Assembly: GCA_002773855.1 (NCBI GenBank)
Contig: PEZY01000012.1
Span: forward strand, 159,671-223,670
Direction of reading: 5' to 3'
From: Candidatus Buchananbacteria bacterium CG10_big_fil_rev_8_21_14_0_10_33_19
Lineage (GTDB): Bacteria > Patescibacteria > ABY1 > 2-01-FULL-39-33
Length of the DNA stretch: 64,000 nucleotides
Below, one piece after another: positions 17,494 to 26,077 of the stretch (position 1 is its first letter; the number at the start of each line of letters is the position of its first letter). Under the pieces are notes generated by a model. The model ran no database searches and had not been told where the DNA came from. It saw only the letters and a program-made list of their open reading frames with translations. Position numbers and translations under genes: made by a program.

Positions 17494-18518
17494 AACTATT
17501 AATGATCACTAGAAAAGTTGATGATAATGATGCCTTGGCTGGGTTTGCTTATAATTGGGTGAGAAGTATTGCTAATAATTTAGATAAGCTATATGTGATT
17601 ACTTGGCAAAAAAGTGATAACAGTAATCTACCAAGTAACGTAGAATTAATTTCTTTAACTGGTAATAAATTTACAAAAGTTTTATTACTGCAAAAATATC
17701 TGGTAAATATTTTACCAAAAGTTAATGGTGTGTTTTGTCATATGAATCCGGAGTATACGATTATCACTGCCCCACTGGCCAAAATATTTAGAAAAAAAGT
17801 GGTTAGTTGGTATACTCATAAATCAATTACTTGGCGCCGAAGGTTGTTAGAAATCTTAGCTGACAAAATCGTAACGGCTTCAAATTTGAGTTTTAGGAAT
17901 CCTTGGTTTTCCAAAAAGTTAGAAATAATTGGGCATGGTATAGATGTTGATTTATTTAAGTCGGTAGCAAGAGCTGGTAACTCAGAAGTATTTAATATTA
18001 TTTCGGTTGGCCGGATATCACCTACTAAGGATTATGAATCCATAATTAAAGCCTTAGACATTTTAAAAAATAAAAATATCAGATTAAAGATTATTGGTGA
18101 TGTTATTTTAGAATCTCAAAAAAGTTATTTGACTAGCTTAAAAAAAATGACATCAACTATGGCGTTAGAGGATCAAGTGGAATTCATAGGTTGGGTAGCC
18201 AATAAAAATATGCCGCCTTATTATCAAGCGGCTGATTTATTTATTAATATGAGTGGTACGGGTAGTGTTGATAAGGTAATGTTGGAGGCTATGAGTAGTG
18301 GTTGTTTGGTTTTAACATCTAATGAAGCTTTTGAAGATATAATTAGTAGTCGTTTTATGATAAATAAAGATGATCCTAGTGGACTGGCCTTAAAAATAAA
18401 ATTGATAATGGCTATGTCAGACAATGACAAATTAGAAGTTAGAAATAAATTTCGACAGATAGTTATAGCTGATTATGAGTTAGAAAAATTAGCTAAAAAA
18501 ATAATTAAACAGTTTTAA
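17490..18518 (+). CDS. GT4 family glycosyltransferase
   Basis: A 342-residue GT4-like protein overlapping the preceding gene by 4 bases. The N-terminal half is divergent but begins LLMITRKVDDNDALAGFAYNWVRSI. The C-terminal domain has IGHGIDVDLF, ISVGRISPTKDYESIIKAL, AADLFINMSGTGSVDKVMLEAM (the second Glu of the donor motif is kept, the first is not obvious) and VLTSNEAFEDII. It would add a sugar on the cytoplasmic side within the same polysaccharide pathway. Donor and acceptor are unknown. Confidence 0.78.
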   Translation: MKLLMITRKVDDNDALAGFAYNWVRSIANNLDKLYVITWQKSDNSNLPSNVELISLTGNKFTKVLLLQKYLVNILPKVNGVFCHMNPEYTIITAPLAKIFRKKVVSWYTHKSITWRRRLLEILADKIVTASNLSFRNPWFSKKLEIIGHGIDVDLFKSVARAGNSEVFNIISVGRISPTKDYESIIKALDILKNKNIRLKIIGDVILESQKSYLTSLKKMTSTMALEDQVEFIGWVANKNMPPYYQAADLFINMSGTGSVDKVMLEAMSSGCLVLTSNEAFEDIISSRFMINKDDPSGLALKIKLIMAMSDNDKLEVRNKFRQIVIADYELEKLAKKIIKQF

Positions 18519-18521
18519 CAT

Positions 18522-19565
18522 ATGGTAGTTTGTTATTTTGGATTATACAATCAGAATTACAGTCGTAATAAAATTTTGATTAATGGTTTAAGAAAAAATC
18601 AGGTTGAAGTAATTGAATGCCATAGCAATAAAAAAGGCTTGGCTAAGTTTTGGGATTTAATTGTCCAACATAATAAAATTAGAAATCAGTATGATGTGAT
18701 GGTGGTGGGTTTCCCTGGTCAGTTGTCAATGATTTTGGCTAGGTTTGTTACCAGTAAGCCAATTGTATTTGATGCTTTTTTATCGTTTTATGATTCTATG
18801 GTTTTTGATCGTAAAATACATTCGCCAAATAGCTTAAAGGCCTTGTATTTTTGGTTTATTGATTGGTTGTCTTGCCTGCTAGCTAATAAAATATTGTTAG
18901 ATACTAATGAACATATTAAATACTTTGTTAAAACATTTAATATAAATAAATCAAAGTTTCATCGGATTTTTATTGGTGCTGATGAGACAATATTTTATCC
19001 TAGAGAAAAAAATAATAAAGAAGATAAATTTGTTATTCATTTTCATGGCACTTACATTCCGCTTCAAGGCATTAAATATATTATTGATGCGGCTAATATT
19101 TTAAAAAATGAAAATATAGTATTTAATTTAATTGGTAGTGGTCAACAATTTAAAGAGATGGAAAAATATATTACTGATTTAAAAATAAATAATATTAATT
19201 TAACAAAATTTGTGCCAATTGAAGAGGTGGCTGAATATATTTCTAAATCAGACATGTGTTTGGGGATATTTGGTGATACTGATAAGGCCAAGCGGGTTAT
19301 TCCTAATAAGTTATATGAGTGTATTGCTATGAAGAAGCCAGTGTTGACTGCTAGTAGTGATGCTATTTTAGAAAAATTTGATAATTATGATAATATCTTA
19401 TTGTGTAATATAGCTGATAGCAATGATTTAGCCGCTAAGATATTGGAATTAAAAAATAATCATGATTTACTGGATAAAATAGCAGAAAATGGTTATAGTC
19501 TATTTACCAAAGAATTTAGTTCAGAAGTCTTGGGTAAAAAATTAATTGATATTATTAAACAATAA
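18522..19565 (+). CDS. GT4 family glycosyltransferase
   Basis: A 347-residue GT4-like enzyme. The start MVVCYFGLYNQNYSRNKIL, with an Arg-Asn-x-x-Leu loop, is seen in a subgroup of GT4 proteins (family knowledge). The second domain contains VIHFHGTYIPLQGIKYIIDA, LIGSGQQ, IPNKLYECIAMKKPVLTA and DLAAKILEL. It lies 3 bases after the previous glycosyltransferase and 3 bases before an epimerase gene, with no Shine-Dalgarno at any of these starts. Donor and acceptor cannot be read from sequence. Confidence 0.78.
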   Translation: MVVCYFGLYNQNYSRNKILINGLRKNQVEVIECHSNKKGLAKFWDLIVQHNKIRNQYDVMVVGFPGQLSMILARFVTSKPIVFDAFLSFYDSMVFDRKIHSPNSLKALYFWFIDWLSCLLANKILLDTNEHIKYFVKTFNINKSKFHRIFIGADETIFYPREKNNKEDKFVIHFHGTYIPLQGIKYIIDAANILKNENIVFNLIGSGQQFKEMEKYITDLKINNINLTKFVPIEEVAEYISKSDMCLGIFGDTDKAKRVIPNKLYECIAMKKPVLTASSDAILEKFDNYDNILLCNIADSNDLAAKILELKNNHDLLDKIAENGYSLFTKEFSSEVLGKKLIDIIKQ

Positions 19566-19568
19566 AAT

Positions 19569-20573
19569 ATGAAGGAAAAAATAAATGTACTAGTAACTGG
19601 AGGAGCTGGTTTTATTGGATCACATGTCGTTGATGAATTAGTGGCTTTAAATTATCAAGTTGTGGTTTTGGATGATCTAAGTGGTGGTTTTTTAGAGAAT
19701 GTTAATGATAATGCTATTTTTGTTAATGGCAGTATTAATGATATAGAATTAGTTAATTCTTTGTTTAAGGTTTTTAATTTTGATTATGTTTACCATTTAG
19801 CAGCCTATGCAGCCGAGGGCTTGAGTCATTTTATTAAAAATTTTAATCACAATAATAATTTAATTGGCAGTGTTAATTTAATTAATGCCGCTGTTAATTA
19901 TAATGTTAGGTGTTTTGTGTTTACATCTTCGATTGCAGTTTACGGTGCTGGTCAATTGCCCATGCACGAGGAAACAGTGCCTAAGCCAGAGGATTCTTAT
20001 GGGATTGCTAAATATGCTGTGGAAATGGAATTGCAAGTTAGTCATGAAATGTTTGGATTGGATTATATTATTTTTCGGCCACATAATGTGTTTGGTGAAA
20101 GGCAAAATTTGGGTGATAAGTATCGTAATGTAGTGGGCATTTTTATGAATCAAATTATGCAAGATCAGCCAATTACAATTTTTGGTAATGGTGAACAGAG
20201 TCGAGCCTTCACTTATATTCAGGGCGTGGCTAAAACTATTGCTAGTTCAGTTCTAAATAAGCGGGCTTACGGTGAGGTGTTTAATGTGGGGGCGGATTCA
20301 GCAATTACAGTTAACGAATTGGCTAGGTTAGTATTTGAATCTATGGGTAAGTCCACCGATATAAATTATTTACCAGTTCGTAATGAGGTAAAGCATGCTT
20401 ATTCTTCACATCAAAAGGTTAAAGATATATTAAATTATCAAGAAGAAATTGATTTAAAAGAGGGAATAAAAAGAATGTCTAATTGGGCGATGATAGCTGG
20501 ATCTAAAAAATCAGATTATTTTAATAATATTGAAATAACTAAAAATTTACCACCAAGTTGGAAACAAAAATAA
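19569..20573 (+). CDS. NAD-dependent nucleotide-sugar epimerase (extended SDR)
   Basis: A 334-residue extended SDR of the UDP-glucose 4-epimerase type. It has VLVTGGAGFIGSHVVDEL, DDLSGG, HLAAYAAEGLS, FTSSIAVYG, the catalytic YGIAK, FRPHNVFGERQNLGD and GEQSRAFTYIQ. The HLAAYAAEG segment, where HLAA is usually followed by a short polar loop, is typical of a subgroup found in capsule clusters. It would supply an epimerised UDP-sugar to neighbouring glycosyltransferases. It is the second GalE-like enzyme in this array (the other is at 7904) and has a longer C-terminal tail, so the two may use different sugars. Confidence 0.83.
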   Translation: MKEKINVLVTGGAGFIGSHVVDELVALNYQVVVLDDLSGGFLENVNDNAIFVNGSINDIELVNSLFKVFNFDYVYHLAAYAAEGLSHFIKNFNHNNNLIGSVNLINAAVNYNVRCFVFTSSIAVYGAGQLPMHEETVPKPEDSYGIAKYAVEMELQVSHEMFGLDYIIFRPHNVFGERQNLGDKYRNVVGIFMNQIMQDQPITIFGNGEQSRAFTYIQGVAKTIASSVLNKRAYGEVFNVGADSAITVNELARLVFESMGKSTDINYLPVRNEVKHAYSSHQKVKDILNYQEEIDLKEGIKRMSNWAMIAGSKKSDYFNNIEITKNLPPSWKQK

Positions 20574-20576
20574 ATC

Positions 20577-21728
20577 ATGAAATTGCTCTACATTGCTAAT
20601 ATTAGAATACCCACCGAAAAAGCTCATGGTCACCAAATAATGACTATGGGTGAAGCTTTTAGTCTGCAAGGAGTGGATACTATTTTGGTGGTGCCGAGCA
20701 GAAAGAATAATGATTTTAAAAATGTTAATCCGTTTGATTTTTATGAAATCAAGAAAAATTTTAAACTTAAAAAAATATTAACTATTGATCCGGTATTATT
20801 ATTAAAATTTCCAGCTGGTATATATATTAAGGTTCAGTCTATAATATTTATGTTTTTTTTGAGTTGGTATTTTCTGTTTATAAATAGAGGAGACTATACT
20901 GTTTATACTCGAGATGAGTATTTATTACCATTTTTACAAATATTTTTTAAGCGAGTAGTCTGGGAAGCTCATGCCTTGCCTAATAATTTAAACAAGTACA
21001 GAAAATATTTGAATCGCTGTTACAAGGTTATAGTTTTAACTTCTGAGATTAAAAAACAATTGACTAAATTAGGCATAAATGGTAATAAGGTTCTAGTGTC
21101 TCCGGATGCAGTAGACTTGTCTATATTTGATATTGATATAGATAAACAAGAGGCTCGTCAGTCTTTAAAGTTACCTGCTAATAAAATTTTACTAGGCTAT
21201 ACTGGCAGTTTTAAAACCAAGGACATGGATAAGGGGATTAGCGACATATTAAAAGCCTTAAAAAAATTACCAGACAATATTCTATTAGTGGCTATAGGTG
21301 GTAGTGATATTGATATCGAATTTTATAAAAACATAGCCAAGAGTTTGAACATAGAAAATAGAGTGATCTGGGTTAAAAAAGTTGATCAAAAAACATTGGC
21401 AGTGTATCAAAAATCTTTTGATGTATTGTTGATGCCTTTTCCATACACTAAGCACTATGCTTATTATATGTCACCACTTAAAATGTTTGAATACATGGCA
21501 TCGAAAAGGCCAATTGTGGCCTCTAATTTGCCGACTATTAAAGAAGTTCTAAATGAGAATAATTGTATTTTTTGTCGACCAGATGATAACGCTGATTTAG
21601 CTAATAAGATAAATATATTAATAAGTAATAGTGATTTAGCTGCCAAACTTTCTAACCAGGCTTATTTGGATGTTAAAAATTATACTTGGAATAATCGAGC
21701 AAAATTAATAATTGATTTTATAAGTTAA
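20577..21728 (+). CDS. GT4 family glycosyltransferase
   Basis: A 383-residue GT4 enzyme beginning LLYIANIRIPTEKAHGHQI, the pattern of a well-populated bacterial GT4 group. Other motifs: VVWEAHALPNN, VLTSEIKKQL, VSPDAVDLS, LLGYTGSFKTKDMDKGI, LLMPFPYTKHYAYYMSPLKMFEYMA (which replaces the usual E-x7-E stretch) and IVASNLPTI. A hydrophobic patch near residues 88-103 may attach it to the membrane. Its stop codon overlaps the start of the CotH-like gene by one base, suggesting translational coupling. Confidence 0.8.
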   Translation: MKLLYIANIRIPTEKAHGHQIMTMGEAFSLQGVDTILVVPSRKNNDFKNVNPFDFYEIKKNFKLKKILTIDPVLLLKFPAGIYIKVQSIIFMFFLSWYFLFINRGDYTVYTRDEYLLPFLQIFFKRVVWEAHALPNNLNKYRKYLNRCYKVIVLTSEIKKQLTKLGINGNKVLVSPDAVDLSIFDIDIDKQEARQSLKLPANKILLGYTGSFKTKDMDKGISDILKALKKLPDNILLVAIGGSDIDIEFYKNIAKSLNIENRVIWVKKVDQKTLAVYQKSFDVLLMPFPYTKHYAYYMSPLKMFEYMASKRPIVASNLPTIKEVLNENNCIFCRPDDNADLANKINILISNSDLAAKLSNQAYLDVKNYTWNNRAKLIIDFIS

Positions 21729-24580
21729 TGGACACTAGTAAATTGATCAGAAAAATAAAAAGATTTATAAAAATAAGGCGAACAATATTATTGTACAGCA
21801 CAATAATATTATTTTTGTTATTTTTATTCTTGGCAGTTTATGTGGGAAAAGTATATCTAACAGATGGTAAAACAGGTTTAATTAGAACGCCAATTGGCAG
21901 AGCTATATTGGCACCGTATAGATCAATGCGAAAAATGTCAGATATTATGTATCTTGGCTATGCTTTTAAAAAGAATAACTTACCAAAATATAGATTAGAA
22001 ATTAATCCCAATGATTTTAAGTTTTTAAACGATAATTTGCCAGAGCCATATCAAGATGATAGACAAAGCCGTTTAACCGATGAATATCGCAAGCCGGTAC
22101 CAGCGAAATTTTATTTTGATGGTCGTGAGTATAAAGTAAAAGTTAACTATCGTGGCTATGTTGGTAATCATTGGTCTAATGCTAAAAAATCATGGGACAT
22201 AAAATTTGATGATGAAAATTTATTTAATGGTTTAACTAGTATTAAATTAATTATTCCAGAGGACAGGGGAATTGTGGCTGAATATATGAATCAATATCGA
22301 GCCAATAAACTGGGGTTGTATCCACTGTTTAGTTCTTACACTACTTTAGTAGTTAATGGTAGAAACAATGGGGTTTATTTTCAGGTTGAGCCTTGGGATG
22401 AAAGTTATTTGGCCAAGCATGAATTAATAGACCAAACAGATATGTTCGCTTTTTATGAAGATTGGAATAGAAGTGATCGTTATAGTGATTCATTCGAAAT
22501 GTTATCTTATTATGACAAGAAAGCTGATAATCCATTTTATAATTATAAAAATTATGCACCATTAAATTATGTTTTTGATTTGATAAATGATTACTCTACC
22601 GATTTTGAGGAAAAAATTTCTAATGTTGTTGATATGAATCAGTTTTTAAATTGGCAGGCCGTACATATGTTAATGTCTAGTCCTCATAATCTTTATAGAA
22701 ATATTAGATTATTTACTGATAGAGAGACAGGGAAATTGGTTTTTGTGCCGTGGGATGTTGGCTTTACTGAGCCTAGTACTAGCTTAGAAATAAATAGCTC
22801 TAGTTTGTATAATCGTATTTTTATGTCTGACAAATTTTCTTATCAAAGAAACAAAATTCTTTGGAATTACGTTGGTAATGAGGATAATTTAAAAGATGAT
22901 TTAAAATACTATGATGATTCATTTAATAATATTAAAGTAGCTTTGGCTCAAGATCATTTGAAAGTTTATAGTACTAAGTGGTTTTTTAATGAAAATAAAA
23001 AAATCAGACAAGACATTGAAGATAATTTTTATAAAGTTAGAAATATTTTAAAAAATACTAGAGCCTCTATTAGTGTTTATATGTCTGATGATAATCCAAC
23101 TTATTTTGATGTGACAGCTGATATGCTACCAGAGATTGTTTTGGATAAAGTGAGGATCTATTCACCAGAGAACGTTGCTTATAAAATATATTTTGATTCC
23201 AATCATAATAATGAATTTGATATCACGGATGTACTAGCAGGAACTTCCAGTTATGATCTTAATAAAAAATATCACTTAATATTATCTGATAGAAATATTA
23301 TTCTGTCAGCGGCCAAAAAATTAGCTAATGATAATATTAGTTTTGAATATTTTCCAAAAACTTACAGATTTTTTATTCAGTCTAGCGGTTCAGGTAAAGT
23401 AGAAAAAATTAAAATTCAAGTAGATAATGCCATCACTGATAAAAAGGTTGATGATAGAATTCAGTACATTAGTTTAGATGCCTATAAATATTTATCACAA
23501 AAGAATATTTCTATTGATGAGTTTGTAGCAAAATTTCCCATCTTTAGAAAAATAGATAACAACACCGTTGAACTTTATAGAGGTAGTTATAATTTGAATA
23601 CCGACGTTATCATTCCAGTTGGTAAAAAATTAATTATTAATCCAGGGGTGACGATTAATTTATCTAAAGGAGTATCATTAATAACCTATGGTCCAATTTT
23701 AGCTTCTGGTACGGTTGATAGTCCTATAGTTTTTTCTGGTTATGATGCTTGGGGGTCTGTAGGTATATCTGAGGCCCAGGAAAAAAGTGTTTTTGATCAT
23801 GTTAAATTTAGCAATGGTCAGGATGCTTTAGTTAATGGTGTTTATTATAGCGGTATGTTATCGGTTTATAGGTCTGATGTGGAAATTAATAATTCAGAAT
23901 TTTCTAAGGCACAAGCTGATGATGCAATAAATGTTAAACATGCTAAAGTTTTAATTCATAATTCTGTTTTCTATAATAATTCAGCTGATTCAATTGATCT
24001 TGATTTTATTTCTGATGGCCAGATTAAGAATAATGTATTTTTGAATACTGGTAATGATTCTATGGATTTGAGTGGCTCATCGGTTTTAATAGAGGGTAAT
24101 AAAATTAAAAATTCTGGTGATAAGGGAATTAGTATTGGTGAAAAATCAAATAATGTAATTATTTATAATAATGAAATAATTGCTAATAATATTGGTATCG
24201 AGTCTAAAGATTTATCGCAGGTCTGGACTATTAATAATGTGCTTATTAATAATGGCACCGCTGTTAATGCTTACCAGAAAAAGGGAATATTCGGCGGCGG
24301 TATGCTAGTTGTTTATAATTCTATATTTTATAAAAATGATTTAAATATTAATTTTGATGAATTATCGAAAATAGAAGTATTTAATAGTAATATCGCTGAT
24401 TATTCTGTTGAAAATGGTAATTTTATCGGTGATCCGGAGTTTATTAATGAAAGAGAGGAAAACTTTACAAATAACCCTAAAAATGTTAATATTTCCTTTA
24501 TTAATAGTGGTAATACGGATATTTTAAGTGATAAATTGAATATCAATGTTGAACAGGTGCCTGTTGGTCTAAATAAGTAA
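21728..24580 (+). CDS. Membrane-anchored CotH kinase-like protein with right-handed beta-helix domain
   Basis: A 950-residue protein. One membrane helix (residues ~19-42) anchors it with the bulk outside. Residues ~80-440 resemble the CotH family of atypical protein kinases: KVNYRGYVGNHWSNAKKSWDIKF, VVNGRNNGVYFQVEPWDESYL, SSPHNLYRNIRLF and FVPWDVGF. Residues ~610-900 form a parallel beta-helix of short Asn-rich coils (NNSEFSKAQADDAINV, HNSVFYNNSADSID). CotH proteins phosphorylate extracellular proteins in spore coats (established for Bacillus). It is followed by VTC and DUF4956 genes within 5 bases each, an association I recall from other bacteria. I did not confirm that all catalytic residues are present. 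Confidence 0.8.
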   Translation: MDTSKLIRKIKRFIKIRRTILLYSTIILFLLFLFLAVYVGKVYLTDGKTGLIRTPIGRAILAPYRSMRKMSDIMYLGYAFKKNNLPKYRLEINPNDFKFLNDNLPEPYQDDRQSRLTDEYRKPVPAKFYFDGREYKVKVNYRGYVGNHWSNAKKSWDIKFDDENLFNGLTSIKLIIPEDRGIVAEYMNQYRANKLGLYPLFSSYTTLVVNGRNNGVYFQVEPWDESYLAKHELIDQTDMFAFYEDWNRSDRYSDSFEMLSYYDKKADNPFYNYKNYAPLNYVFDLINDYSTDFEEKISNVVDMNQFLNWQAVHMLMSSPHNLYRNIRLFTDRETGKLVFVPWDVGFTEPSTSLEINSSSLYNRIFMSDKFSYQRNKILWNYVGNEDNLKDDLKYYDDSFNNIKVALAQDHLKVYSTKWFFNENKKIRQDIEDNFYKVRNILKNTRASISVYMSDDNPTYFDVTADMLPEIVLDKVRIYSPENVAYKIYFDSNHNNEFDITDVLAGTSSYDLNKKYHLILSDRNIILSAAKKLANDNISFEYFPKTYRFFIQSSGSGKVEKIKIQVDNAITDKKVDDRIQYISLDAYKYLSQKNISIDEFVAKFPIFRKIDNNTVELYRGSYNLNTDVIIPVGKKLIINPGVTINLSKGVSLITYGPILASGTVDSPIVFSGYDAWGSVGISEAQEKSVFDHVKFSNGQDALVNGVYYSGMLSVYRSDVEINNSEFSKAQADDAINVKHAKVLIHNSVFYNNSADSIDLDFISDGQIKNNVFLNTGNDSMDLSGSSVLIEGNKIKNSGDKGISIGEKSNNVIIYNNEIIANNIGIESKDLSQVWTINNVLINNGTAVNAYQKKGIFGGGMLVVYNSIFYKNDLNINFDELSKIEVFNSNIADYSVENGNFIGDPEFINEREENFTNNPKNVNISFINSGNTDILSDKLNINVEQVPVGLNK

Positions 24581-24581
24581 T

Positions 24582-25331
24582 ATGGTTAAACCAAAACTAC
24601 ATTTTCAAAGGTTTGAATTTAAATATTATCTACCTAAGAATACGGCAGATAAGTTAATTCCAACACTTTTGAATTACATGAACTGGGATAGCTATATCCA
24701 AAATACTGGCAGGGATTATTACGAGGTTAATAGTTTGTACTTTGATACTTATAATTTTGATTGTTTTTGGGATAAGGAAGCTGGGGTGTCCAATAGAAAA
24801 AAACTTAGGTTTAGATTTTATGGCCATGACTTATTACCAGAGACGCCAGTTTTTTTGGAGATAAAACAAAAGAATAATGTTTTAGTAACCAAAGATCGAG
24901 TTAAGTTGAAAATGTCAGATTGTGTAAATGAAAATTTGGATTCAGCTTTAATGTCTAATTACGGCAATAATAATGATAAATTTTTAGATAGTTTATTTTT
25001 ATTTAAAAATACTAATTTCCTAAAACCCAAACTTTATATCTCCTATAAACGTAAAGCATTGGTTGGCAAGCACGATGATCGTTTTAGAGTGACCTTTGAT
25101 TATGATATTAAAACTAAGTTATCAAGTGATATTAAAGATGGCACCTCTAGTTTAAAGGATGTTTACTTTGATGGCGTTGTTTTAGAGTTAAAATATAATA
25201 ATATTTTACCATCATGGTTTCACGGGATTATTCAATCATATCAACTTGATCGCATAGCTTATTCTAAATATTGTAATTCCTTAAGAATGTGTTTACCAAA
25301 CTTAGACGATAATAATTATTCATTAAGATAA
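24582..25331 (+). CDS. VTC-domain (polyphosphate polymerase-like) protein
   Basis: A 249-residue VTC domain protein. The tunnel-lining basic and acidic strands expected for the family are visible: FQRFEFKYYLP, YEVNSLYFDTYNFDCF, RKKLRFRFYG, VFLEIKQKNN, KLYISYKRKA and VLELKYNN. In eukaryotes the VTC4 domain makes polyphosphate from ATP, while bacterial stand-alone VTC proteins of this size are poorly characterised. It sits between the CotH-like gene (1-base gap) and the DUF4956 gene (4-base gap), so the three are probably one functional unit. It has no signal or membrane segment and should act at the cytoplasmic face with the DUF4956 membrane protein. Confidence 0.85.
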   Translation: MVKPKLHFQRFEFKYYLPKNTADKLIPTLLNYMNWDSYIQNTGRDYYEVNSLYFDTYNFDCFWDKEAGVSNRKKLRFRFYGHDLLPETPVFLEIKQKNNVLVTKDRVKLKMSDCVNENLDSALMSNYGNNNDKFLDSLFLFKNTNFLKPKLYISYKRKALVGKHDDRFRVTFDYDIKTKLSSDIKDGTSSLKDVYFDGVVLELKYNNILPSWFHGIIQSYQLDRIAYSKYCNSLRMCLPNLDDNNYSLR

Positions 25332-25335
25332 AAAA

Positions 25336-26022
25336 ATGTTAGAAAATTTAATAGAACTGCCAAAAATAGTGACCACACTTACTGTATCAACAATTGTATT
25401 TAATATTGTCTTGGCCTTTGTTCTGTCTTTGATTATAGCTATAGTATATAGAAACACTCACAAAGGCTTGTCGTATTCACAATCATTCACTTTTACCTTG
25501 GTTTTAATTGGTATGTTAATTGCGGTTATTATGATGGTTATTGGCAATAGTTTGGCTATTGCTTTCGGCGCTTTCGGCGCTTTTTCTTTGATTAGATTTA
25601 GAACTGCAATTAAGGATACTAAGGATTTATCATTTATATTACTAGTAGTTTCAATTGGTTTAGCTGTTGGTACTAATAATTATTTAATTGCTATAATTGT
25701 TGCTTTGTTGTCTAGTATCTTTATTTATTTAATGTCTAAATTTAATTTCGGTTCAATTAGAAAATATGACTACTTGCTTAACTTCTCTGCTAATCATGAA
25801 GAATTTTCTAATAACAGGATGAGAGAGATATTTGATGATTTTTTGAAATACGATAATCTATTAAATGTAGTCTCTCATGATAATGGTAGATTATTAGATT
25901 ATAGTTTTAATATTAAATTTATTAAAGAAGACAGTGTTAGTATTTTTGTGGAACGCTTAAGTAAAATGAATGGTGTAAAAAGTGTTAATATTGTAGCTGC
26001 TAAAAATGATATTGAGTATTAG
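25336..26022 (+). CDS. DUF4956 membrane protein
   Basis: A 228-residue protein with about four membrane helices in the first ~135 residues. The segment GNSLAIAFGAFGAFSLIRFRTAIKDTKDLSFILL between helices is the hallmark of DUF4956 (MgtC-like fold region). The last ~85 residues form a soluble alpha/beta, ACT-like domain. Members are typically encoded next to VTC-domain proteins, as here. The function is undescribed; a channel or membrane partner for the VTC product is an inference. Confidence 0.85.
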   Translation: MLENLIELPKIVTTLTVSTIVFNIVLAFVLSLIIAIVYRNTHKGLSYSQSFTFTLVLIGMLIAVIMMVIGNSLAIAFGAFGAFSLIRFRTAIKDTKDLSFILLVVSIGLAVGTNNYLIAIIVALLSSIFIYLMSKFNFGSIRKYDYLLNFSANHEEFSNNRMREIFDDFLKYDNLLNVVSHDNGRLLDYSFNIKFIKEDSVSIFVERLSKMNGVKSVNIVAAKNDIEY

Positions 26023-26077
26023 TTTGTAGAAAGGTTTTAAAACTAATTGTTTAACCGTAATTATTTATAAAATAATA

